This document shows, one piece after another, positions 22,761-32,679 of a DNA stretch of 64,000 bases (the stretch's first letter is position 1; each line of letters starts with the position of its first letter). The stretch is from Theobroma cacao. Lineage: Eukaryota > Streptophyta > Magnoliopsida > Malvales > Malvaceae. Below the pieces are notes generated by a model. It made no database searches. It was not told where the DNA came from and was given only the letters and a program-made list of their open reading frames with translations. A program made the position numbers and the translations under genes. The stretch covers positions 27,435,210 through 27,499,209 of the forward strand of contig NC_030854.1 of the NCBI RefSeq assembly GCF_000208745.1, read 5' to 3'.

Positions 22761-24669
22761 TAGTAGAATCTAGATAAATTAATAAACTTGATTAAATAAT
22801 ATTTTTGATCAGTCCCAACTTGAGACCAACGTTATAAATTAATAATTCATTAAATTTATAAAATAATACATTTAAAAAAAATGTAGATCCCATTTGATAT
22901 ATAAATTAATAATCTCCTTATACATCAAATTATAAATATATATGACTCAATTAGGAGACGTTTGTAAAATATGACTATAATATTACTTGTTTCTTCTTGA
23001 AATTAATGTCTCTTTGGACCTTATCTCCAACTTTTCTTAGTGCATTAAGAAGCTTTAATAAGTATTCTCATATTACAAGAGAAAGTTGTGCAATTTAATT
23101 GTTACTTCGAGTGCATCTTTAAGCAAGCAGGTTCCAATACAAAACTATCGTCTTTCATTTATTCTTTTTTGTCATTTCCCATGACATTCTCAATAATTTG
23201 ATTGTCACTCTACAACTCTAAAGTTGCATTGTTTTTTCTTAGGTAGTTTAAAAGGTATTCAACATCCATTATATCACGATTCTTCAACTCTTTCATTAGA
23301 ACATGCAATTGTAAATCACTTTATCATCAGAGTGTTGATCCAAATTCTTTGAAGCCATGTTATCCATAGACCTAATTTTACAATGTCGAAAACAATTTGC
23401 AGTAATACTTGCTTGAACATCTATTGTCCAAGTCGACATTGCAAGATTCATTGCATCTAAAAAATTTATCTTCTCTGGATTTGTGATCTCAAATTCATAA
23501 CCCTCCAAAAGATTTTGATAAAATCGACAACTATAATACATCTTGAAAGCCCGTATGATCCTCGCATCACAAGGTTGAATCTTTGATGTTGTGTTGGGTG
23601 GCAAAAAAACCAATTCAACTATTTTCAAACCTTTCTACCATCCATTTTTCAATCAAGTTGTCGAACATATTCTTTAAATAAAATCCCAATCATCCATGCT
23701 CGTTTGTTGGCATAATACTCGCAGGTCATATTGCTCAAGTTCACATTCTTGAAACATAGTGGTTTAGCATATTTGACAATGAACCATACAACAATTTTCT
23801 TAGAACCATTCTCATTATAGAAAATAACAATTGTAAGTCTTTCCTTGTCTTGTTTCTTACCTTCAAGTTGCTTTATTGCAATAGAATGATCTAGTTGTAG
23901 GTTATCAAACAATCCTGTTTCATCCATATTGAAAACATCTTTCATGGAAAATTGATCTAATTTCTCTCTTATGGATTCCAAATTGCTGTCCATGAGCTTT
24001 ATATTAATTGACCCACTTTCTCCGAAACAATGATATGTCTTGATGCCATGTTTTAATTTAAAGCGCTTGAGCCAACCTTGAGAAAAATGGAATTCTGGTG
24101 TATTTATAGGGTACATCTTTTTAATAAACTCTTTTGCCTTCTCCATGATTAGATCTTTGATCATATTCGCAAGTTCTTGGTATTGAACAAACCACTCATG
24201 GAGAACCTTCTCTAGCTTCGAGAATTTTGCAGTTTTGTATCGTTTGGAATCATATTTTTCAATGTTGGCGGATAAATACTCCAATGACTTTTTGATCGTA
24301 TTTGATATGGTTGCTTGGCTCACTTACAAGTTAAACTTTTCTAACACCTACTGTTGCAATTGCTTTTGGGTGCAATTTAGATTTTCTATGTTGTACTCAC
24401 ATAATATTTTACACATTTCATCTGTCATTGTTGATTTCTTTACACTTTTGAAATGATAAGCCATTATGTTTAATTTTATCATTTGTGATACTTTATGTTC
24501 TTTTTATAAATGTTTTCGCTTGACCTAATATACCCTAAATGTTGATAAATTAATTTTTTATTAATTAATGTATAAATTAATAAATTATTAATTTATCGAT
24601 TAAATAATATCTCAATTAATTAATAAATTTTTGTGATCCCGAAGGTATTAATTTATATAAATTTTACTG
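22761..24669 (-). mobile_element. Pogo-like (Lemi/Emigrant group) DNA transposon, 1909 bp
   Basis: The terminal inverted repeats are 24 bp. The left begins TAGTAGAATCTAGATAAA and the right, complemented, begins CAGTAAAATTTATATAAA. Both continue to TTAATA and resemble the CAGTAAAACCTC-type ends of Arabidopsis Emigrant and Medicago Lemi1. TA dinucleotides flank both ends (22759-22760 and 24670-24671), the target duplication of Tc1/mariner/pogo elements. The transposase pseudogene inside confirms the family. It lies 15 bp from the preceding AT-rich element. Confidence 0.85.
23296..24464 (-). pseudogene. Pogo-type DDE transposase, defective
   Basis: The frame starts ATG at 24464. An N-terminal helix-turn-helix segment (ending VSQATISNTIKKS) is interrupted by TAG and TAA near 24321-24348. 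A CENP-B-type DNA-binding segment follows (FHFSQGWLKRFKLKHGI). The DDE region has the first Asp in FNMDETG (23932-23934) and the third in QPCDARII (23566-23568). Between EYVRQLD and VELVFLPPNTTS the sequence is too short and out of frame. The expected segment with the second catalytic Asp (LLLVDN-like in relatives) is missing. In the family the protein cuts and pastes elements at TA; this copy cannot. Confidence 0.85.
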
Positions 24670-24671
24670 TA

Positions 24672-25047
24672 TCTTGTTTGTTACATTTTTGAATAAAAAT
24701 AATTATTTTTAAAGATGTCCATTCTTTGAAAAACAGGGAAAAAGTACGAGTAGGGATTCCTCCTTTGGTATTAACGTTTCCAACCTTCATAAAAGAGAGC
24801 TCAAGTAGTTATGGATAAAATTAACTCTACTTATTATGTGAAATTACTAATCCTAGTGTAGAAGAGGAGAATTGAGTGAGGATTAAGACTTTCATAATAG
24901 CCCTGCGATTAGGTTTTGGCGCCCTCTAAAAGATTTAATAACTACTGCATAGACTTGTATTGATGATCCCCCCCAAATTAATTTCACTCTTTCAAATAGA
25001 AAAATTTTTAAATTTATTTAGAAGTTATTATTATTTAGTTTTCCTTT

Positions 25048-25105
<58 letters not shown>

Positions 25106-26389
25106 TCATTGTAAACATCCTAAATATTTGCCTCAAGCACCCCTGAATTTGAGGTTAATTATAGCTTTCAAGTTACTACCATAATGTGAGGGACTTAGTC
25201 CACCACAGCAACTTTAAACTTACTATACACTTTGATTTTAGTATGCAATAACAACTTAGAGAATGTTACTACTATTTGAGTTAGTTGCATTTCCTTTTTC
25301 ATATTTATTATGGAAAGTGGTGTCTTTGTCATTGTATGCAAATCTTTTCAATCACAATTTTTTTCCTTCTAAAATGCAGATAATTTAAATGCAGAAAACC
25401 TATATCATCGCCTCGAGTTTGGTCTGATTTGATTGGAATACTGAGCTTCTTTTAAGCATTCTTTACTCTTTTCTTGACCTGATTTTTATTTTTTGATTAA
25501 GTAGTTAATTAAGTCACGAACATAGAAACATTTTTTGTTTTATCTAATAATAAATGCATATATTTTCTTAATCATAAAATTGAATTTGAATATTCATGCC
25601 CCCAATATTATATAATGAAGAGACCGATGCCATTAAAATAAAGATCAGTGATGACAAACTTTGTAAAAATTAATTCTATTTACAAAAAATAAAAAGAAGA
25701 AAATTCTTCAGAAATAAAGTACGGAGCTACAAGCTGTTTTGAGGAAAGTAGGGAATCATTCTATTTGCAAACCATGTAGAATATACTTTATGGACAAATT
25801 CGAAAATAAATGGGAATAAATTTGAGATTACAGTATTAAATAAATATTAGTAAAAAATTGAAAAAAAAAAGTCTTAGAAGAATATTCAGTAAAATTACAC
25901 AAAAGACATAATGTAGTTTTCGAAATTGGATTTGAAAGCTTATCCAATCCATTTGATTTGATGCTACTAAAGTCCAAATCAAGGAGCAACTATGCCACTT
26001 TTTTTCATCAAAGTTAAAAGGCAAGTGCCACCGTATCAGAGATGTTGGGACAATGGAAAATGTGAAACACAATCCACCATTTAATATCTTGTTATAAATA
26101 ATTAAAGTTTTTTTAATTAGAATAAGAAGATTTAAATCTTACCTTTTAAATAGAGGATCATATACTAACTAATGAACTAAATACTCGAATATTTATAAAA
26201 AATTAAAGTCAATGATGTCACTTCAACAAATCTCTCAAAAATTAATAAAAAAGAAACTTAATTATATGATAATGAAAAACCAGGATGCACCAATTCAAAC
26301 AAAATGGTTCCATCCTAAAACATAATAGTTATTTTTTATCTATAAAATTTTTTTATTTTAAAAATATTATTTTCTTTTGTATTAAAATG
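24672..26389. other. AT-rich intergenic stretch, no gene recognised
   Basis: Holds the AT microsatellite below and a dispersed-repeat copy at about 26095-26205. The ORFs are short and have no recognisable motif. Confidence 0.5.
25052..25103. repeat. (AT)n microsatellite, about 26 repeats
   Basis: An uninterrupted alternating A/T run of about 52 bp. Confidence 0.97.
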
Positions 26390-26975
26390 CACTTTTTATT
26401 TTCACTTTCAAAAGTAAAAGGGTAAAATACTCTCATTTCTAACTTTTAATCATAATTTCACGTGAATTCATTAATTTCGAAATGAATAGTCTATCTTAAA
26501 AGAATATATTTCGTTAGACACATAAGTCTAATTATTAGTCAATTGTTAATGTTTTAATTAATTTGATGACATGGTAATATTAAAAAGATAATTTTACCTT
26601 TCATTAATTTTTAAAATTATCTTTATATAAATTATAATTTTTTATTTTTAAAATTTTTTTCTCTCTTGCTAAAAAAAAACCTCTCCCAAAAAAGGCGAGT
26701 ATTGATCTAGTGCTTCCCTTCTAGTGCTCCCCTCCCTTGGGGAGCACCTACTGTAAGGTGGTTGGTCGATGAATGTGAGCATTGTCAGTCAGTTGGTCAC
26801 ATTGTTTGAGAGAAAAAAAAAATAATATTTTAGTTTTTTTTTTATTTTTTGTTAATTGTGTTTACACTTTTAGATTTTATTATTTTTTTTAAAAAGTAAT
26901 AGATTCGTGTGAAATTACGATTAAAAATTAACAGAGTGAGAGTTTTTTACCAAAAGTAAAAATAGTAGTGAAATG
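26390..26975. mobile_element. MITE-like element with arms of about 80 bp
   Basis: The left arm (about 26405-26485) and the complement of the right arm (about 26897-26975) align. Both contain GTAAAA(T/A)ACTCTCA and then TTTTAATC(A/G)TAATTTCAC. The interior includes a perfect hairpin GTGCTCCCC / GGGGAGCAC near 26723-26746. There is no coding capacity. The exact ends and target duplication were not resolved, so the superfamily is open. Confidence 0.6.
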
Positions 26976-29289
26976 AAATATAACTTAGAATCTAAAAGAT
27001 ATATTAAATGTCTGAATTTTCAATACACTTAATTTTCTTCTATTTAAAATTCTAAATTATGAAACCAAATAAAGTACTCTACCCTAAAAATTGGTATAAT
27101 CCAACCCGTTGATCTTGAAATTAAAACCAGTGGTTTTATTTCATCAAAAAAAAAGTTAAGAGGTTCATGTGAAGAGACTAAATGGTCAATTGCTAAGTAC
27201 TGTTGACTTTTTTTTTTGGCGTGAAAATAGGTGTTTTGAAGTCAACAATGCCTACCCTTTTTAGTAAAATACTAATAATAATAAATAAATAGCAAGCCTG
27301 CCCTTATCTTGTGTTCTTGTTGGGCCCGAACAAACAGTGATGTTTAAATCCAAGTCCTAGTTCAGAATAAAAAATAAAGATGACTAAATATTTTATTTAT
27401 ATATAACATTTTTATTCGAAAAAGTAAAATAAAGATGTAGTTTTTCTCAAGGTTAAGTTACAATTACAAAACCAGGCCGGTGTAGCACCCTACTGACGTA
27501 AGTAGTGGGCTTCATCAACGTCCATCCTCTCCAACGCATAAGAATCTGCAACATCAGCGGCTGTTATACTTACTGACAACTTGATGGAACCCCTATGAAG
27601 TACATGCAAGAATCTCCCCTTTTTTTTAAGTACTTAGTTTACGAAAATAATTGCTCATAATTAAATAATATAATTTCTTTCACCGCTTTTGGTTTTGGTC
27701 AACTGGGGCGGCTGCAAAAGGGTACATTTTTCAACTGAACAAAATAGTACTCACGCTTCAGTCTTCACCTCTGCACACATCTTTATTTTCTAGGCGGGAG
27801 GGGGACAAACAAAAACCATATATTTTAATTATAAATTCTTTAAATTGATTTCAAACAAACTGCAAACCTCATGCTAATAAGAATTAATATGTAAATATAT
27901 TTTAATTATAAAATTAAAACAATTTAATTAAATCGATACATGTCAAACATTTAAATTATTTTGTTTGTAACCAAAAAAAAACAAGAATTACCACATATTT
28001 TATGTTCATGTTGAAATTTATTTGACTTTAATTAATATTATTAAAATTTCTAAGAATTTATATATATTCTATTTAACCTTTTAAAAAAATTTTATCACCC
28101 CTTTTTCATGTTTATTTATTGTTAATGAATTTTTTTGGATAATCTTAGATTATAAAAATTTGGATAAACAAACGAATTTATTTCTCATATTGTTGGTGCT
28201 CCATGCTTTTTTTGCCCCCTCTGTGATTTGACTCCACAATTAACCAAAATTGACTAATGCCTTTCAAGTCCGCCCTTCGGACGCTTGAAAGCCCTTTTAA
28301 TGAGTCTCTCATTGGCGGACTCCATTCTTCTTTATAAATCCTAGTTGAATCCCCTCCTCGCGCACGGCCGAGCTTTCACCGGCACCTCCGGTCACCTCTC
28401 CGCCCTTTTCTCACCTAACCAGTCACCCCTCCAACCTTTCCACCTCCTCATCCGGTTCTCAGTTGCGTTCACACTCTAGTTAAAGACTTAGAAAGTTAAT
28501 TTTGCCTAATGTACAGAAATGAGGTGTCATAATTGTATTGGTCGGTAATGGGATACGGATGCCATTTTGGGAACCAATGGAGGGTAGTTAAGGGAAAATA
28601 AAATATTGCTTTACGTTGCCATTGCCAATGAAACGGTGCCAGCTCAGGTTTCGTTTCGTATTCTCTGGTAAGATAGGTTGCAGTCGATAGCTACTTTTTC
28701 GAAATTTAACCGTCATGTAAGGTGAATTTAGGTTGAATTTCTATGGAATTTGACCCAGGGACAAGGTTAAATTATTACACATCAACTTAGGTTGTCTGTC
28801 AAAAGGTTGTCCCAGTTAAAACACCAACAGCCAATCGATCAACGCCACGTCAAAAACTAGGAACCATTGCTTGTCTTAAAATGACACAAATAACCTTAAC
28901 TTTAATTTTTAATGACACGCTTTCCCCATGGAATGACGCGTTTCTATTTGATTGGTCCGGAGGAATATTCAAAGCTACACTCAATTAACGTCATCTTAGT
29001 GCGTTGGCCTTTTTTATTTTAATTTCTTTTTCTCTTTCCTTTTTATTGGATAGGCGATTTTATCTAGTAAAAGAAATAAAGAAATTCATCAAAAAATTTA
29101 ATGGGGATTCTTTTTTTTTTTTTTTAATTTTTAATTGTTTTGGGTTTTTGTATTTTTTCATGAAAGAAAAAGCAGCAGTAACATCGGAAATAGAGATGAG
29201 AAGAAGAAGAAGCAGCTGTTACTTTTCTCAGAACTCTCTCTATCTAACTTAACCCCCAAAATAAAAAGAAAACACAAATTTAATTGAAG
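26976..29289. other. Upstream intergenic region of the CCCH gene
   Basis: No gene is recognised. It contains a GC-richer, pyrimidine-rich island at about 28330-28480 preceded by a TATA-like CTTTATAAATCC (28330-28341), a strong hairpin at 28261-28291, and general AT-rich DNA. The last part (about 28900-29289) is presumably the proximal promoter of the CCCH gene. Confidence 0.45.
28261..28291. repeat. 31-bp inverted repeat (hairpin)
   Basis: CTTTCAAG ... CTTGAAAG forms an 8-bp outer stem and TCCG ... CGGA an inner stem, with a CCCTT loop and a 2-nt bulge. It stands just upstream of the GC-richer island. Confidence 0.8.
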
Positions 29290-29414
29290 ATCAGAGTTTT
29301 TTTCTTCACTCTCAAGCTATATCTCCAAGACCCATTTCTTCTTTTTCCAAGTAGATCTGTAAAAACCTCTCCTTTTTTATTGGTTTCTTACAACGGAGAT
29401 GGATTCTTAAACTG

Positions 29415-30438
29415 GTAAGACTTTTTGTTTGTTTGAGTTCAAGTTCAGTCTTTTGCTTACTTAAAGAAAAACTGTTTTCTGATATCTTTGTGTTGTTTTT
29501 GATGTAATGAGTTGGGTGATCACATGTAAGAAAGATCTTGGTCACGGGGCTTGTCTGTTTTTGTTTTTTTTTTCACTTTCTTTTTTAGCTAAATTTTTTC
29601 ATTTTGATTGCTCCAAAATCAGATCTTTTTTGCTATTGTCCTCTTCGCTCTCAGTGTTTCCTTTATGTACTTTTTTATTTAATAGCGATGACCATTGAAA
29701 GATTTGTTTCAAGATCCTTCAATCTTAATATAGTGAGTGTTTTAAAAGTTCATTTTCGTTTTAAAAAAAGTATTTTTGACTGATGTTAATGTTTGGTTAC
29801 TGGGAAAAACTGAATGAAAGTTGGAGAAAGAAAATGGAAGAGATTCAATATTGTTTTCTCTGAAGTTCTGTTGGGTTAGTTTTGATAAAGCTTGTTAGAA
29901 GTTAAATGACAAGTTTTCTTATATTCAGGACCTTTAAAAGGTGAAAGCCTCAAAATTTTGCGGCTGCAAAACAGACCATTATTTTCGTTTTTTCTTCTTA
30001 CTGGTTCCTCCCTTAAGCCAAACCTTTTATATTATATATATTATTTTTTAACTCTAATTTTCTGTAATATTTATTAATAATATTATATAAAAACACAGCA
30101 TGTTTGTTCTATGCAGATATTTGGAAAATATGTAGCAATTTTATTTTGTTTCAAAGTAAAAGGAATTTATTGTTCCCTGGAGTATGCTTTTCTGTTTTCT
30201 CCTCTGATGATCTATCTGGATGTTAGATACCTTACAATTATTTAAATCCTAAAGTCACTTTTGTTCTAAATCTAAATTTAATTTTCCAGTAGCATCTCTT
30301 TTTTGGTTGACATCTTCTTGGATAAACACTGACTTAGTGTCTCTGTTGTTGTCTTAAAATCCCAAGTGGGTATTTTTTTGTTCAATAATATCTTTTGGAA
30401 TATTTGATCATATATATGAAGTCGACGTTTTTCCACAG
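29415..30438 (+). other. Intron in the 5' UTR of the CCCH zinc-finger gene
   Basis: A good donor (ACTG|GTAAGA, 29415) and acceptor (TTTTTCCACAG|GT, ending 30438) bound a T-rich stretch of about 1 kb without coding sequence. The first exon would be a leader of roughly 100 nt ending at 29414. Leader introns are common in this gene family and often affect expression. Confidence 0.65.
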
Positions 30439-30448
30439 GTTGATTCTA

Positions 30449-30520
30449 ATGGGTGCTGTTTCTAAATCTCAGTTGGATATTTACCAAATGAAAGCATGTG
30501 CTGTGGATCGGAGCGGTTAA
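30449..30520 (+). promoter_or_regulatory. uORF of 23 codons overlapping the CCCH gene start
   Basis: An ATG in the second leader exon opens a 23-residue frame (begins MGAVSKSQLDIYQ) that ends at TAA 30518-30520, 25 nt past the main ATG and in a different frame. Ribosomes that use it cannot simply re-initiate at 30496, so it could limit translation. A role is inference from position. Confidence 0.6.
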
Positions 30521-32679
30521 AGCAAACACCGTCTCCAACAACATCTAATATTTCTTTTGAAGATAGCAGACATCCTAGCGTAGATATGAATCACTTGACT
30601 GTAGAGACTGAAGATGCTTTTGCAAGCTTGCTCGAGCTTGCTGCTAATAATGATGTTGAGGGCTTTAAACTATCCATTGAACGCGATCCTTCTGGTGTTG
30701 ATGAGGTTGGGCTGTGGTATGGTCGTCAGAAGGGTTCGAAGCAGATGGTTAATGAGGAGAGAACCCCTTTGATGGTTGCGGCTACCTATGGTAGCATCGA
30801 TGTTATTAAACTGATCCTATCTTCATCAGATGCTGATGTTAATCGTGTGTGTGGCCATGACAAAAGCACTGCGCTTCATTGTGCTGCCTCAGGTGGGGCT
30901 GTGAATGCTATTGATGTTGTGAAACTGCTTTTAGCCGCCGGTGCTGATGCAAACATGGTTGATGCAAATGGTCATCTTCCTGTTGACGTTGTTGTTGTTC
31001 CTCCGAAGCTTCAAGCTTTAAAATTAACTCTCGAAGAACTCCTTGCTACTGAGAGTTCTGTTCTTGAGCGCAATCTAAGGGTTTCAACGGCTGTTGCCAA
31101 TTCCAGCTCCCCTCCTCTATCCCCTTCTCAGGAAAATGGGTCACCATCATCTGGTTCAGATTCCCCAATGAAGTCAAAGTCAACTGATGCTCCTATTTCT
31201 TCCGCGTCAGAGAAGAAAGAATACCCAGTTGATCCATCTCTTCCGGATATCAAGAACAGCATCTATTCAACTGATGAGTTCCGGATGTATTCATTCAAAG
31301 TGCGGCCTTGTTCACGTGCTTACTCCCATGATTGGACAGAGTGTCCATTTGTTCACCCAGGGGAAAATGCTAGAAGAAGGGATCCTAGAAAGTTTCATTA
31401 CAGTTGTGTTCCTTGTCCTGATTTCCGCAAGGGGGCATGTAGGCGTGGAGATATGTGTGAATATGCTCATGGTGTTTTTGAATGCTGGCTACACCCTGCT
31501 CAATATCGAACCAGGCTGTGTAAGGATGGTACTAATTGTGCAAGGAGAGTATGCTTCTTTGCTCATACTGCTGAGGAGCTCCGACCTCTGTATGTCTCTA
31601 CCGGTTCTGCTGTCCCATCTCCTCGTTCCAGTACTTCTGGTGCAACAGCCATGGATTTTGCTGCAGCCTTGAGTCTCTTGCCTGGATCACCCTCATCTGT
31701 ATCTGTTATGTCTCCGTCACCTTTTACACCTCCCATGTCTCCGTCTGCAAATGGCATGTCTCATTCTAATGTTGGCTGGCCACAACCTAATGTTCCAGCC
31801 TTGCATCTTCCAGGAAGCAATCTTCAATCTAGTCGCCTGAGATCTTCTCTTAATGCAAGAGACATTCCAAATGAAGACTTCAACTTGCTGCCAGATTTTG
31901 ATGTGCAGCAACAACAGCTGATAAATGAGTTATCTAGCCTCACTCAGCCATCTATGAGTTCTAATTCTTTGAACCGATCTGGTCGATTGAAGACCCTGAC
32001 CCCATCAAATCTTGATGATCTCTTTTCTGCCGAGAGCTCATCTCCGCGGTACTCTGATCAAGCATTGGCTTCAGCAGTGTTCTCTCCCACCCATAAGTCT
32101 GCTGTTCTCAATCAATTTCAGCAGCAGCAAAGCATGTTATCACCTATCAATACAAATTTTTCTCCTAAAAATATCGAGCATCCTCTATTGCAGGCCTCTC
32201 TTTCTGGTAGGATGTCTCCTCGAAATGTAGAACCGATCTCACCAATGGGTTCTCGGGTTTCAATGTTAGCTCAACGTGAGAAGCAGCAACAGTTTCGCAG
32301 CCTCAGCTCTCGGGAGCTGGGATCTGGTTCTACTGCCATTGTAGGTTCCCCGGTAAATTCTTGGTCAAAATGGGGATCCTCCAATGGGAAGCCAGACTGG
32401 GCTGTAAATGCAGATGAATTAGGCAAGCTTCGCAGGTCATCTTCATTTGAGCTTGGCAATGGAGAAGAGCCTGATTTATCATGGGTTCAATCTCTTGTTA
32501 AAGAATCTCCCACTGAGATCAAAGACAAAATGGCAGCTCCTGTCTCAGGTGTTGCACCTAATGTTTCTTCAAGTGAGGGTTCTAATTTGAACACTCAAAT
32601 TGATCCTGTCGATCATGCTGTGTTGGGAGCATGGCTAGAGCAAATGCAGCTTGATCAGCTTGTGGCTCAGCAAAACTGA
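30496..32679 (+). CDS. RR-type tandem CCCH zinc-finger protein with ankyrin repeats (TZF7/OXS2-like)
   Basis: Intronless coding region of 727 codons. The order of features is ankyrin repeats at about residues 88-165 (RTPLMVAATYGSIDVIKLIL, then TALHCAASGG), an Arg-rich region with a C-x5-H-x4-C-x3-H motif (about 271-286), then the plant-type tandem zinc finger C-x7-C-x5-C-x3-H-x16-C-x5-C-x4-C-x3-H (about 307-357). A long Ser/Pro/Gln-rich tail and a conserved C-terminal LGAWLEQMQLDQL follow. Length and layout match Arabidopsis AtTZF7/OXS2 and AtTZF8. Family members bind AU-rich RNA, shuttle between nucleus and cytoplasmic granules, and act in stress responses; OXS2 also acts as a transcription factor. 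The start at 30496 gives the family-like MCCGSERL opening. An upstream ORF overlaps it. Confidence 0.93.
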   Translation: MCCGSERLKQTPSPTTSNISFEDSRHPSVDMNHLTVETEDAFASLLELAANNDVEGFKLSIERDPSGVDEVGLWYGRQKGSKQMVNEERTPLMVAATYGSIDVIKLILSSSDADVNRVCGHDKSTALHCAASGGAVNAIDVVKLLLAAGADANMVDANGHLPVDVVVVPPKLQALKLTLEELLATESSVLERNLRVSTAVANSSSPPLSPSQENGSPSSGSDSPMKSKSTDAPISSASEKKEYPVDPSLPDIKNSIYSTDEFRMYSFKVRPCSRAYSHDWTECPFVHPGENARRRDPRKFHYSCVPCPDFRKGACRRGDMCEYAHGVFECWLHPAQYRTRLCKDGTNCARRVCFFAHTAEELRPLYVSTGSAVPSPRSSTSGATAMDFAAALSLLPGSPSSVSVMSPSPFTPPMSPSANGMSHSNVGWPQPNVPALHLPGSNLQSSRLRSSLNARDIPNEDFNLLPDFDVQQQQLINELSSLTQPSMSSNSLNRSGRLKTLTPSNLDDLFSAESSSPRYSDQALASAVFSPTHKSAVLNQFQQQQSMLSPINTNFSPKNIEHPLLQASLSGRMSPRNVEPISPMGSRVSMLAQREKQQQFRSLSSRELGSGSTAIVGSPVNSWSKWGSSNGKPDWAVNADELGKLRRSSSFELGNGEEPDLSWVQSLVKESPTEIKDKMAAPVSGVAPNVSSSEGSNLNTQIDPVDHAVLGAWLEQMQLDQLVAQQN

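Noticed and set aside
31187..31672. 161-codon ORF inside the CCCH coding region in another frame
   Set aside because: It is an out-of-frame shadow of the zinc-finger region; the main frame has complete domains.
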